38,772 bases of DNA from Amycolatopsis orientalis DSM 43388 (GTDB lineage Bacteria; Actinomycetota; Actinomycetes; Mycobacteriales; Pseudonocardiaceae). The notes under the pieces were generated by a model. The model was not told the origin of the DNA. It ran no database searches and was given only the letters and a program-made list of their open reading frames with translations. Numbering within the stretch: the first letter of the stretch is position 1; each line of letters starts with the position of its first letter. A program made the translations under genes and the position numbers. Below are positions 8,584 to 16,679 of this stretch, piece by piece. Where the stretch lies: positions 1 to 38,772 of the forward strand of contig NZ_ASXG01000123.1 of assembly GCF_000411975.1 (NCBI RefSeq), given 5' to 3'.

Positions 8584-9063
8584 TCACGCTCGGTGTGCAT
8601 CCCGCACCATCTCGTGCTCGCATTCGCTCGGCCCCGACAGCGGGCGCTCCACGAACCCGTGCCGCTGGTACAGGGCCAGCGCATGCTCGTTTCCGCCCGC
8701 GACGCGCAGCGCCAGCTCGCTCGCCCCGCGTCCCTCGCTCCAGCGCACCACGGCCCGGACGAGCGCGTCCCCGACTCCCTTGCCGCGGGCCGAGGGAGCG
8801 ACCCACATGGACAGCAGCTCGGCTTTGTCGCCGCGTTCGGAAAGGTGCCCGCTGACCATCCCGGCCGGGACGCCGTCGAGGTCGGCCAGGACATTGAGCG
8901 ACACGTCGCGCAACCGGGCCCGCCAACGGGGTTCGACGTCGTTTTCGCCCTGCCAGTCCGCGAGCGCGGAGCTGAACGCCTCCGGGTCCTCGCGCAGCGC
9001 CGCCAGCCGGAGGTCGCGCCACTCCGCCCAGTTCTCCGCGCTCAGCTCCCGCACCACGATCAC
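8584..9063 (-). CDS. GNAT family N-acetyltransferase
   Basis: 159-aa acetyl-CoA-dependent acyltransferase. The order of motifs is typical: LRLAALREDPEAF at the N-terminus, LLSMWVAPSARGKGVGDALV with the acetyl-CoA-binding R/Q-x-x-G-x-G/A signature (about residues 86-105), and LALYQRHGF at the C-terminus. The substrate (small molecule, peptide or protein N-terminus) cannot be deduced. The start is uncertain: GTG 9063 gives the longest form, while a second GTG at 9057, with AGG 7 bases upstream, would shorten it by two residues. The promoter region is shared with the divergent VOC gene at 9117. Confidence 0.85.
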   Translation of the reverse strand: MIVVRELSAENWAEWRDLRLAALREDPEAFSSALADWQGENDVEPRWRARLRDVSLNVLADLDGVPAGMVSGHLSERGDKAELLSMWVAPSARGKGVGDALVRAVVRWSEGRGASELALRVAGGNEHALALYQRHGFVERPLSGPSECEHEMVRDAHRA

Positions 9064-9116
9064 ACCTGCACCGTCGCCGTGGCGGCCCGGCCGTTACATC
9101 GGAATAGGGTGAAACC

Positions 9117-9497
9117 ATGCGCATCGACCGGCTCGACCACCTCGTCCTCACCGTCGCCGACCTGGGCGCGACGGTCGATTTCTACACTCGCGTCCTCGGC
9201 ATGACCGAGGTGACGTTCGGGGCCGGCCGCAAGGCGCTGACGTTCGGCGCCAGCAAGATCAACCTGCACGAGGCCGGGCACGAGTTCGAGCCCAAGGCGG
9301 CGCGGCCGACGCCGGGCAGCGCGGATCTGTGCCTGATCACGGCCGATTCGCTGGAGCAGGTCGTCGAAGACCTGGCCGCGCACGGGGTGCCGATCGAGGA
9401 GGGCCCGGTCGACCGCACCGGCGCGACCGGGCCGATCCGCAGCGTGTACTTCCGCGACCCGGACCGGAACCTGATCGAGGTCAGCGTCTACTGCTGA
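9117..9497 (+). CDS. VOC family protein (glyoxalase/dioxygenase fold)
   Basis: 126-aa single-domain vicinal oxygen chelate protein. It begins RLDHLVLTVADLGATVDFYTRVLG, with the first metal-ligand His at residue 6, and ends YFRDPDRNLIEVSVYC, with the terminal Glu ligand. This resembles virulence-protein/fosfomycin-thiol-transferase-like VOC proteins. Members isomerise, cleave or conjugate small molecules, or bind antibiotics such as bleomycin; this one cannot be assigned a substrate. ATG start preceded by AGGGTGA. It is divergent from the GNAT gene and convergent with the DUF4233 gene, so it forms its own transcription unit inside the folC-ndk interval. Confidence 0.87.
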   Translation: MRIDRLDHLVLTVADLGATVDFYTRVLGMTEVTFGAGRKALTFGASKINLHEAGHEFEPKAARPTPGSADLCLITADSLEQVVEDLAAHGVPIEEGPVDRTGATGPIRSVYFRDPDRNLIEVSVYC

Positions 9498-9515
9498 GCC
9501 GGTACGGCCGAGGGC

Positions 9516-9923
9516 TCAGGCCTGCGGCTGCTGCTGGCTCGGCAGCGTGCCCGCGGCCATCCGGCGCGCGACGTCGCGGCGCAGCCACAGGAACCACAGG
9601 AACGCGGCCAGGAAGATGATCCCGATGATCGCGATCGCCGGCTGCGTGACGCCGACCCCGATGATCGCCAGCTGCAGCAGCAGGATCACCGGCACCGCCC
9701 AGACGTGCTTGAGCATCCCGCACAGCACGATCAGCACGACGGCCAGCGCGATGACCGTCCATCCGGTGAAGCTGGTGATGCCGCCGCCGAGCTTCGCGAC
9801 GACCGGCAGCGCGAGCGCGACGGTGATCGCTTCCATGATCAGCGTTCCGGCCAGCACGCCGCGGAACCCCTTCATCGGGTCCTTCGCGGGCGGCTTCACC
9901 GGCGTTTCCGGGGTCTCGCTCAT
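9516..9923 (-). CDS. DUF4233 membrane protein
   Basis: 135-aa integral membrane protein with about four hydrophobic helices: GVLAGTLIMEAITVALALPVVA, TGWTVIALAVVLIVLCGML, VWAVPVILLLQLAIIGV and IAIIGIIFLAAFLWFLWL. It is followed by a basic RRDVARRM tail. DUF4233 proteins are almost always encoded directly after folC in actinobacteria; the function is unknown. The ATG at 9923 overlaps the folC TGA by four bases (ATGA), showing tight translational coupling and a shared message. That constant pairing hints at a role tied to folate metabolism or its membrane transport, but this is only inference from context. Confidence 0.85.
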   Translation of the reverse strand: MSETPETPVKPPAKDPMKGFRGVLAGTLIMEAITVALALPVVAKLGGGITSFTGWTVIALAVVLIVLCGMLKHVWAVPVILLLQLAIIGVGVTQPAIAIIGIIFLAAFLWFLWLRRDVARRMAAGTLPSQQQPQA

Positions 9924-11593
9924 GCCGGTTCCTTCCCGAACAGCGTCCGCGCGTCGCCCGCGGTGACCACCGAGCCGGTCACCAGCACGCCGCCGCCCGC
10001 GAGCGGTTCCTCCGGGTCGTCGTTCTGCTCCACGAGGCCGATCGCGGTCTCGATCGCGGTTTCCAGGTCGCCTTCGGCGAGCACCCGGTCCTCGCCGAAG
10101 ATCGACACGGCCAGCTCGGCCAGGTCCTCGACCGGCAGCGACCGCGGCGACGAACTGCGCGTGACCACGACGTCGGACACGACCGGCTCCAGCGCGTCGA
10201 GGATCCCGCGCGCGTCCTTCTCGGCCAGCACGCCGACGACCGCGACGAGCCGGCGGAAGTTGAACTCGTCGGCGATCGTCGCGGCGAGCGACTGGGCGCC
10301 CATCGGGTTGTGCGCGGCGTCGACCAGCACCGCCGGGGCGGCCCGCACGCGTTCGAGCCGGCCCGGGTTCTCGACCTCGGCGAACGCCTCGCGCACCGCC
10401 TCGACCACGAGCTGTTTGTCTTTGCCCGCCCCGAAAAACGCCTCGACCGCGGCCAGCGCGAGCGCCGCGTTGGCCGCCTGGTGCGCGCCGTGCAGCGGCA
10501 GGAAGATCTCGTCGTAGACGCCGCCGAGGCCCTGCAGTTTCAGCATCTGCCCGCCGACCGCGATCTCGCGTTCGAGCACGCCGAACTCGCTGCCCGCGCG
10601 CGCCACCGCGGCGTCGACCTCGACCGCGCGCTTGAGCAGGACGTTCAGCACCTCGGGGTCCTGCTCGCCGATCACCGCGACCGAGCCGGGCTTGATGATC
10701 CCGGCCTTCTCCGCGGCCGCGTCGACCGCGGTCGGGCCCAGGTATTCGGTGTGGTCCAGCCCGATCGGCGTGATGACCGCGACCTGGGCGTCGGCGACGT
10801 TGGTCGCGTCCCAGGCGCCGCCCATGCCCGCTTCGAGCACCGCGGCCTCGACCGGGGCGTCGGCGAACGCCGCGAACGCCATCCCGGTGAGCACCTCGAA
10901 CTTGCTCATCGGCACGCCGTCCTCGCTCGCGCCGTCGACCATCGCCACGTAGGGCGCGATGTCCTGGTACAGCTCGGCGTAGCGGGCGGCGGAGACCGGG
11001 CGGCCGTCGAGCGCGATCCGCTCGGTGACGAGCTGCAGGTGCGGGCTCGTGTAGCGGCCCGAGCGCAGGCCCATGCGGGTCAGCAGCGAATCGACCATCC
11101 GCGCGACCGAGCCCTTGCCGTTGGTGCCCGCGATGTGCACGACCGGGTAGCCCCGGTTCGGCTCGCCGAGGAGCGCCATCAGCGCCTGGATCCGGGCGAG
11201 CGACGGTTCGAGCTTCGTCTCCGGCCAGCGCTGGTTCAGCTCGGCCTCGGCGGCCATCAGGTCGCGGCGGGCCTCCGGGCCGTTCTCGTCGGCGAACTCG
11301 GCGGGCGCGCCCTCGTCGTCGAGCTCGTGCGGTTCGGCGCCCTCTTCGGGACGCAGGTCCGGGACCGGGCCGAGCGCCAGGTTGTCGCCGAGCTGGCCGA
11401 TGCCGCCGATCCCGCCCCGCGAACCGCCGCCCACGGTGTAGGCCGCGTCCGGCGCGTCGAGGTCCGGCTCCAGCTCGTTGCCGTCCTCGTCCTCGCTGTG
11501 CGCCAGCGCGCCCAGTTCGTCGACTCCCGCGAAACTGTCCGGATCGGCGAGATCCGGCCGCCGGGTCTCCTCGGGCTCCTCACCGCGCGGCAC
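9920..11593 (-). CDS. folC: Folylpolyglutamate synthase / dihydrofolate synthase with acidic N-terminal extension
   Basis: 557-aa bifunctional enzyme that adds glutamate to dihydropteroate and tetrahydrofolate. Core motifs: P-loop GTNGKGS (156-162), SPHLQLVTERI, EAGMGGAWDATN, ITPIGLDHTEYLG, GAHQAANAALALAA and VDAAHNPMGAQSL. In most FolC proteins the P-loop lies near residue 45-50, so this one carries roughly 105 extra N-terminal residues. The extension is rich in Asp, Glu, Pro and Gly and looks disordered. GTG 11593 is well supported, with AGGAG 9-13 bases upstream (spacing 7). The gene is the first of a folC-DUF4233 operon. Its usual upstream neighbour valS is displaced by two opposite-strand genes. 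Confidence 0.95.
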   Translation of the reverse strand: MPRGEEPEETRRPDLADPDSFAGVDELGALAHSEDEDGNELEPDLDAPDAAYTVGGGSRGGIGGIGQLGDNLALGPVPDLRPEEGAEPHELDDEGAPAEFADENGPEARRDLMAAEAELNQRWPETKLEPSLARIQALMALLGEPNRGYPVVHIAGTNGKGSVARMVDSLLTRMGLRSGRYTSPHLQLVTERIALDGRPVSAARYAELYQDIAPYVAMVDGASEDGVPMSKFEVLTGMAFAAFADAPVEAAVLEAGMGGAWDATNVADAQVAVITPIGLDHTEYLGPTAVDAAAEKAGIIKPGSVAVIGEQDPEVLNVLLKRAVEVDAAVARAGSEFGVLEREIAVGGQMLKLQGLGGVYDEIFLPLHGAHQAANAALALAAVEAFFGAGKDKQLVVEAVREAFAEVENPGRLERVRAAPAVLVDAAHNPMGAQSLAATIADEFNFRRLVAVVGVLAEKDARGILDALEPVVSDVVVTRSSSPRSLPVEDLAELAVSIFGEDRVLAEGDLETAIETAIGLVEQNDDPEEPLAGGGVLVTGSVVTAGDARTLFGKEPA

Positions 11594-11761
11594 TCGTGCA
11601 CTCCTTGAAGTCGCTGTCCCGGCGCGGTCGCGCGACCGGGAAGACCAGGCGAAAGGTTCGGCCTGGCACGTAGTCGAGGGTACCCGGCGCCCGCCGCGCG
11701 CCCGGCGGCCCCGGGCCCCGGCGCGCCCGTCCTCGCGGCGGCCCGTGGCAAAGTCGGGCGC

Positions 11762-12394
11762 ATGCCCTTCGACCACAACCATCACTACCACCCGGCCCTG
11801 CTCCGGCTGCTGCCGCCGGGCCCCGGCCGCGCCCTGGACGTGGGCTGCGGCGACGGCCGGTTCGCCCGCAAGCTGGCCGCCGCCGGGATGACCGTCGAAG
11901 GCATCGACCTGTCGGACGAAATGCTCGCCCGGGCCGCGTCCGCTGGTTCCCCCGGACCGGGCACCGTGGAGTACCGCCGCGCGGACGTGACCGCCGAACC
12001 GCTGGCTCCCGAGTCCTACGCGTACATCTCTTGTCTGGCCTCGCTGCACCACGTCCCGTTCGAAACCGTCACCAGACTGCGCGACGCCCTCGCCCCCGGC
12101 GGCGTTCTCGCCGTCCTCGGCTGCGCCCGCCCGAGCCGTCCGAGCGACTACGCCCGCGAACTGGCCGCTGTCCCGGCGAACGCCCTGGCCAGGCTGCTCG
12201 TCTTCGCCGGAGACCGCCTCAACGGCGGCGCGGACCCGGTCGCCAAGGCCCCGGTGCGCATGGACTTCCCGCCGCTGACCGACGTCCGCCGGGACTCGGC
12301 GCGGCTGCTCCCCGGCAGCACCGTCCGCCCGCTGCTGTTCTGGCGGTACCTGCTGGTCTGGCGAAAGCCCACGGATCACCCCGCAGCCGGGTGA
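11762..12394 (+). CDS. Class I SAM-dependent methyltransferase
   Basis: 210-aa cytoplasmic methyltransferase. The SAM-binding motif I is ALDVGCGDG (24-32); the acidic residue after strand 2 is in EGIDLSDEMLARA; motif III lies in the SCLASLHHVPFETVTRLRDALAPGG region, typical of the Methyltransf_11/25 group. The His-rich N-terminus (DHNHHYHP) matches small methyltransferases annotated only as class I. The acceptor is unknown. The ATG lacks a Shine-Dalgarno; CAAAGT 7 bases upstream could be a -10 for a leaderless transcript. It lies between folC and valS on the opposite strand, so it is probably a later insertion. Confidence 0.88.
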   Translation: MPFDHNHHYHPALLRLLPPGPGRALDVGCGDGRFARKLAAAGMTVEGIDLSDEMLARAASAGSPGPGTVEYRRADVTAEPLAPESYAYISCLASLHHVPFETVTRLRDALAPGGVLAVLGCARPSRPSDYARELAAVPANALARLLVFAGDRLNGGADPVAKAPVRMDFPPLTDVRRDSARLLPGSTVRPLLFWRYLLVWRKPTDHPAAG

Positions 12395-12487
12395 AAACCC
12401 GCCCCGACCACCCGATCGGCGGAGAGCGCGGGAGCCCGCGGCGCCGAAAGGTTAAGCGGGTCGTACCGCTAGGGAGGACGGGGTTCT

Positions 12488-13360
12488 ATGCGCACCATCC
12501 GGATAGTGCTGGCCGCGATCGCGGCGATCGCACTGCTTCTGTCGACGGCGGCGGCCGCGAGCGCCGCGCCCCGGCACTACCGCCACTACGTCGCCCTGGG
12601 CGACTCGTACACGTCGGGGCCGCTCATCCCGCTGCCCCGGCTGGATCCGTTCGGCTGCTTCCGCTCGACGTCCAACTACCCGTCGCTGGTAGCCGCTTCC
12701 CTGGACGTGGACCGCTTCACCGACGTCAGCTGCGGCGGCGCGAACACCTCGCACATGACCGCCCCGCAAAGCGTCCCGCTGGGCCAGAACCCGCCGCAGT
12801 TCTCCGCCCTGCGCCCGGACACCGACCTGGTGACCGTCGGCATCGGCGGCAACGACTCGGGCCTGTTCGGCAAACTGGTCGACACCTGCCCGCCCCTGCG
12901 TGCCTCGGACCCGACCGGAAACCCGTGCCAACGCCACTTCACCGTCGACGGCGTCGACACGATCAAGGCGCTGCTGCCCAAGACGCAGGCGAACATCCAG
13001 CAAGTACTGGCCGGAATCCACGCCCGCTCGCCGCACGCGAGGGTCCTGGCCATCGGCTACCCGCGCATCGCCCCCGCAGAGGGCTACTGCCCGAACGTCC
13101 TGCCCTTCGCGAACGGCGACTACGCCTGGCTCTCAAGCGTCGAAGAGGCCCTCAACGCCGCAGTGAGCAACGCAGCAGCAGACGGCAAAGCGTCCTATGT
13201 AGACACCTATACCCCTTCCTTCGGCCACGACGCCTGCAAACCCCAAGGCGTAGCCTGGATCAACGGCAAAGACCTGAACCTGCTGGCCGCCGCCCCCTAC
13301 CACCCGCTCTACGCAGGAATGGCAGGCGAAGCAAAAGTAATCCGCCAACAACTCCGCTAA
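12488..13360 (+). CDS. Secreted SGNH/GDSL-family hydrolase (lipase/esterase)
   Basis: 290-aa exported esterase or lipase of the SGNH fold. It starts with a signal peptide (MRTIRIVL, hydrophobic core, ASAAP cleavage near residue 27). Block I is ALGDSYTSG with the nucleophile Ser40; block III is GIGGND (118-123) with the oxyanion Gly and Asn; the C-terminal catalytic His is likely H272 in YHPLYAGM. Several Cys residues (CF, SCGG, TCPP, NPCQ, GYCP, DACK) probably form disulfides outside the cell, as in Streptomyces SGNH lipases. The ribosome site AGGGAGGA lies just before ATG 12488. A perfect palindrome starts 8 bases after the stop and may end the message. Confidence 0.9.
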   Translation: MRTIRIVLAAIAAIALLLSTAAAASAAPRHYRHYVALGDSYTSGPLIPLPRLDPFGCFRSTSNYPSLVAASLDVDRFTDVSCGGANTSHMTAPQSVPLGQNPPQFSALRPDTDLVTVGIGGNDSGLFGKLVDTCPPLRASDPTGNPCQRHFTVDGVDTIKALLPKTQANIQQVLAGIHARSPHARVLAIGYPRIAPAEGYCPNVLPFANGDYAWLSSVEEALNAAVSNAAADGKASYVDTYTPSFGHDACKPQGVAWINGKDLNLLAAAPYHPLYAGMAGEAKVIRQQLR

Positions 13361-13367
13361 ACAGCAA

Positions 13368-13412
13368 TGAGGGGACCCCTGAGGGAATCAGATTCCCTCA
13401 GGGGTCCCCTCA
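13368..13412. repeat. Intergenic palindrome, copy 1 (GAATC-A-GATTC core)
   Basis: A perfect 22-bp inverted repeat with a single unpaired central A at 13390: left arm 13368-13389, beginning TGAGGGGACC and ending GGGAATC; right arm 13391-13412, beginning GATTCCC. It starts 8 bases after the SGNH hydrolase stop. Compared with the copy at 16680 it differs at six positions per arm, all compensated. It may act as a terminator or 3'-end stabiliser; it belongs to a repeat family within this window. Confidence 0.9.
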
Positions 13413-13433
13413 CGCCCCAAAAACCGCACCGCT

Positions 13434-13557
13434 GCACCCAAAAATCGAGGCACCCAGCCCCTCCCCCACACCCCGATTCGAAGCCTCCCTGCGGTCTTGG
13501 GGTGCTTGTCAAGGCACGCTTTCCCGCCTTGACAAGCACCCCAAGACCGTCAGCACA
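13434..13557. repeat. Long intergenic repeat, copy 1: G-rich tract plus 24-bp hairpin
   Basis: 124 bases repeated at 38648-38772. The left part carries C-runs at 13453-13474 (CCC, CCCC, CCCCC, CCCC with 1-3 base loops), so the minus strand fits a G-quadruplex pattern. The right part is a perfect 24-bp inverted repeat: arms 13492-13515 and 13526-13549 with loop ACGCTTTCCC. Bases 13479-13557 are identical to 38694-38772. It lies between the convergent SGNH and valS genes and could terminate both. A short minus-strand frame beginning MLVKAGKRALTSTPRPQGGF crosses the hairpin and is probably not a real gene. Confidence 0.9.
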
Positions 13558-13634
13558 ATCAAGCTTCGGGGTGCCCCACGCCGGACAAGGCGCAATGTCG
13601 CCGCCAGGGCGACGAGCCGCCCCCGAGACCCCCC

Positions 13635-16268
13635 TCAGGAAGCAGGCAACACAGCCAACCGAGCCTCAATCCGCTCAATATCCGCCACCGCAGTCTCCCT
13701 CCGCACCTTGATCTTCTCGATCACATGCTCCGGAGCCTTGGCGATAAACGCCTCATTCCCGAGCTTCCCCTCGGTCTGCGCCAATTCCTTCCGCGCCGCC
13801 CCGAGGTCCTTCTCCAGCCGCTTCCGCTCGGCAGCAACGTCAATGGTCCCGGAAGTATCGACCTCCACGGTCACCACGCCCCCAGCCAACGCGACCTCCA
13901 ACGAAGCGCTGACCGAGAACCCGTCCCCCGGCTCAGTAAGCCGCACCAACGACCGAATCGCCCCGGAATGCCCAGCCGGGACCGCCTCCCCGACCAGCCG
14001 CGCCGCGACCTTCTGTCCCGGCTTCAGCCCTTGATCGGCCCGGAACCGCCTGATCTCGGTGATCAGCTTCTGCACATCAGCGATCCGAGCGTCCGCGACC
14101 GGATCCGCATACCCCTCAACCGGCGACGGCCAGGCAGCGATCACCAACGACTCGCCGCCGGTCAACGCCGTCCACAGCTTCTCCGTGACGAACGGAATGA
14201 ACGGGTGCAGCAGCCGCAGCACCGTGTCCAGCACGTGCCCCAGCACCTTCCGCGTGGCCTCGACCCGCGCGGAATCCCCTTGGTACAGCTGAACCTTCGC
14301 CAGCTCCAGATACCAGTCGCACAGCTCGTTCCACGTGAACTGGTACAGCGCATTGGCGACCTTGGCGAACTGGAAGTCCTCGAACAACCCGTCCACTTCG
14401 GACACCAACGCCGCCAGCCGCCCGAGAATCCACCGATCCGACTCGGTCAACTCGGCAGCAGGCGGCAACGCCCCCTCGACCGTCGCCCCGTTCATCATCG
14501 CGAACTTGCTGGCATTCCACAGCTTCGTGCAGAAGTTCCGCGACCCGGCAGCCCACTCGTCGGCCAGCGCCATGTCCGCACCCGGGTTGGCCCCGCGCGC
14601 GAGCGTGAACCGGGTGGCGTCCGCCCCGTAAGCGTCCATCCACTCCAGCGGGTCGATGACGTTCCCGCGCGACTTCGACATCTTCTTGCCGTTGGCGTCG
14701 CGGATCAGCCCGTGCAGGTAGACATGGTCGAACGGCTGCCGCCCGTCCATCTCCTGCACGCCGAACATCATCATCCGGACGACCCAGAAGAACAGGATGT
14801 CGTACCCGGTCGACAGCACGCTGGTCGGATAGAACTTCGCCAGGTCCGCGGTCTCCTCCGGCCAGCCCATGGTCGACATCGGCCACAGCCCCGACGAGAA
14901 CCACGTGTCGAGCACGTCCGGATCCTGCGTCCAGCCCTCGCCCGACGGCGGCTGCTCGTCCGGTCCCACGCACACGACCTCGCCGTCCGGCCCGTACCAG
15001 ACCGGGATCCGGTGCCCCCACCACAGCTGGCGGGAGATCGTCCAGTCGTGCATGTTGTCGACCCAGTCGAAGTACCGCTTCTCCAACTCGGCCGGGTGAA
15101 TCTTCGTCCGCCCGTCGCGCACCGCGTCGCCCGCGGCCTGGGCCAGTTCGGCGACCTTGACCCACCACTGCAGCGACAGCCGCGGCTCCACGACCGTGTC
15201 GCAGCGGGAGCAGTGCCCGACCGCGTGCACGTACGGCCGCTTCTCCGCGACGATCCGGCCCTGCTCGCGCAGCGCGGCGACCACCGCGGGACGCGCCTCG
15301 AACCGGTCGAGGCCCTCGAACGGACCGGGCACGGTGACCTCGGCGCGCTCGTTCATGACGGTCAGCATCGGCAGGTCGTGGCGGCGGCCGATCTCGAAGT
15401 CGTTCGGGTCGTGCGCCGGGGTCACCTTGACCGCGCCGGTGCCGAACTCCGGGTCGACGTGCCGGTCGGCGACCACCGGGATCTTCCGGCCGGTCAGCGG
15501 CAGTTCGATCTCGGTGCCGACCAGGTGCGTGTACCGCTCGTCGTCCGGGTGCACGGCCACCGCGGTGTCGCCGAGCATCGTCTCCGCGCGGGTGGTGGCC
15601 ACGACGATCGAGGCGTCGCCGTCGCCGTCGCCGTAGCGGATCGACACGAGTTCGCCGTCGTCGTCGCTGTGGTCGACCTCGATGTCCGACAGCGCCGTCT
15701 GGCAGCGCGGGCACCAGTTGATGATCCGCTCGGCGCGGTAGATGAGGCCGGCGTCGTAGAAGTTCTTGAACACCGTCTGGACGGCCTTGGACAGGTTCTC
15801 GTCCATGGTGAAGCGCTCGCGCGACCAGTCGACGCCGTCGCCGAGCCGCTTCATCTGGCCGAGGATCTTGCCGCCGTACTCGGCCTTCCACTCCCAGACG
15901 CGCTCGACGAACTTCTCGCGGCCCAGGTCGTGGCGCGACAGGCCCTCGCCGGCCAGCTGGCGCTCGACGACGTTCTGCGTCGCGATGCCCGCGTGGTCCA
16001 TGCCCGGCAGCCACAGCACCTCGTAGCCCTGCATCCGGCGGCGGCGGCTCATCGCGTCCATCAGGGTGTGGTTGAGCGCGTGGCCCATGTGCAGGCTGCC
16101 GGTGACGTTCGGCGGCGGCAGTACGATCGAGAACGGCGGCTTCTCCGACGAAGCGTCAGCCGTGAAGTACCCGGCCGCTACCCAGCGGTCGTACATCGGG
16201 GCTTCCTCGGCGGCCGGGTCCCAGGCACCCGGAAGGTCGGTTTTCTGCTGCGGAGCGTTCTCGGTCAC
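13635..16268 (-). CDS. valS: Valyl-tRNA synthetase
   Basis: 877-aa class I aminoacyl-tRNA synthetase that charges tRNA-Val and edits misactivated threonine. The HIGH-type motif is HMGH (60-63) within LPPPNVTGSLHMGH; KMSKS is at 529-533; the CP1 editing domain lies between, with TTRAETMLGDTA. The anticodon-binding domain is followed by the Val-specific C-terminal coiled coil (ERKRLEKDLGAARKEL to IERIEARL). GTG 16268 is preferred over the TTG three codons upstream because TAGACT ends 8 bases before the GTG and no Shine-Dalgarno is present, pointing to a leaderless message. No T-box leader is seen. In related genomes folC follows directly; here two plus-strand genes and repeats intervene. Confidence 0.97.
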   Translation of the reverse strand: MTENAPQQKTDLPGAWDPAAEEAPMYDRWVAAGYFTADASSEKPPFSIVLPPPNVTGSLHMGHALNHTLMDAMSRRRRMQGYEVLWLPGMDHAGIATQNVVERQLAGEGLSRHDLGREKFVERVWEWKAEYGGKILGQMKRLGDGVDWSRERFTMDENLSKAVQTVFKNFYDAGLIYRAERIINWCPRCQTALSDIEVDHSDDDGELVSIRYGDGDGDASIVVATTRAETMLGDTAVAVHPDDERYTHLVGTEIELPLTGRKIPVVADRHVDPEFGTGAVKVTPAHDPNDFEIGRRHDLPMLTVMNERAEVTVPGPFEGLDRFEARPAVVAALREQGRIVAEKRPYVHAVGHCSRCDTVVEPRLSLQWWVKVAELAQAAGDAVRDGRTKIHPAELEKRYFDWVDNMHDWTISRQLWWGHRIPVWYGPDGEVVCVGPDEQPPSGEGWTQDPDVLDTWFSSGLWPMSTMGWPEETADLAKFYPTSVLSTGYDILFFWVVRMMMFGVQEMDGRQPFDHVYLHGLIRDANGKKMSKSRGNVIDPLEWMDAYGADATRFTLARGANPGADMALADEWAAGSRNFCTKLWNASKFAMMNGATVEGALPPAAELTESDRWILGRLAALVSEVDGLFEDFQFAKVANALYQFTWNELCDWYLELAKVQLYQGDSARVEATRKVLGHVLDTVLRLLHPFIPFVTEKLWTALTGGESLVIAAWPSPVEGYADPVADARIADVQKLITEIRRFRADQGLKPGQKVAARLVGEAVPAGHSGAIRSLVRLTEPGDGFSVSASLEVALAGGVVTVEVDTSGTIDVAAERKRLEKDLGAARKELAQTEGKLGNEAFIAKAPEHVIEKIKVRRETAVADIERIEARLAVLPAS

Positions 16269-16276
16269 AATGGACA

Positions 16277-16282
16277 AGTCTA
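16277..16282 (-). promoter_or_regulatory. Putative -10 box of valS
   Basis: TAGACT on the minus strand (AGTCTA on the plus strand) ends 8 bases before the valS GTG; this supports the GTG start over TTG 16277, which would overlap the box. Confidence 0.45.
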
Positions 16283-16328
16283 CGAACCCGCCGCGGCGGG
16301 GTTACGCAGGGGGAAAGGCGGTGCGCCG

Positions 16329-16670
16329 ATGACTCGGCCGGAGGATCCGGACGACCGGATGGAAACCCATCCGGACCTCATGGACCCGGAGTGGCGCAAG
16401 CACGCCCAGCGGGACGCGTGGCTCGGTGCCAAGAAGGACATGAAGAAGCGGCGCAAGCGCGAACGCCGCAACGCTCCGTCGCCTGTCTACGGCCGCGGCG
16501 GCGCGGCGCCCAGCCGCTGGCCCGGGATCGCGGCGATCGTCGGCCTGGTCCTGCTGCTCGCCGCGGCGGTCGTGGTGCACCAGGTTCAGCCGATCGGGGT
16601 CAACGACGAGAAGATCGGGTACATCGTCGGGCTCGGTTCCCCCGCCGAGACCAGCAGCCAGCCGCTCTAG
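16329..16670 (+). CDS. Small single-pass membrane protein of unknown function
   Basis: 113-aa protein without a recognised family. The first 55 residues are charged: acidic at the start (PEDPDDRMETHPDLMDPEW), then strongly basic (KKDMKKRRKRERR). One membrane helix follows (WPGIAAIVGLVLLLAAAVVVH) and an outside tail of about 25 residues. The basic stretch before the helix predicts the N-terminus inside the cell. ATG 16329 has GGGGGAAAGG about 9 bases upstream. It is divergent from valS, 60 bases apart, so the two probably share a promoter region. The function is unknown. A palindrome follows 10 bases after the stop. Confidence 0.75.
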   Translation: MTRPEDPDDRMETHPDLMDPEWRKHAQRDAWLGAKKDMKKRRKRERRNAPSPVYGRGGAAPSRWPGIAAIVGLVLLLAAAVVVHQVQPIGVNDEKIGYIVGLGSPAETSSQPL

Positions 16671-16679
16671 CTCGAAGTC

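Noticed and set aside
13361..13634. CRISPR-like or prophage attachment repeats
   Set aside because: The repeats are single palindromes and hairpins, not regularly spaced units with spacers, and no cas, integrase or phage genes are present.
16269..16328. T-box or other tRNA-sensing leader before valS
   Set aside because: The -10-like box lies 8 bases before the start codon, leaving no room for a leader, and no T-box consensus is seen.
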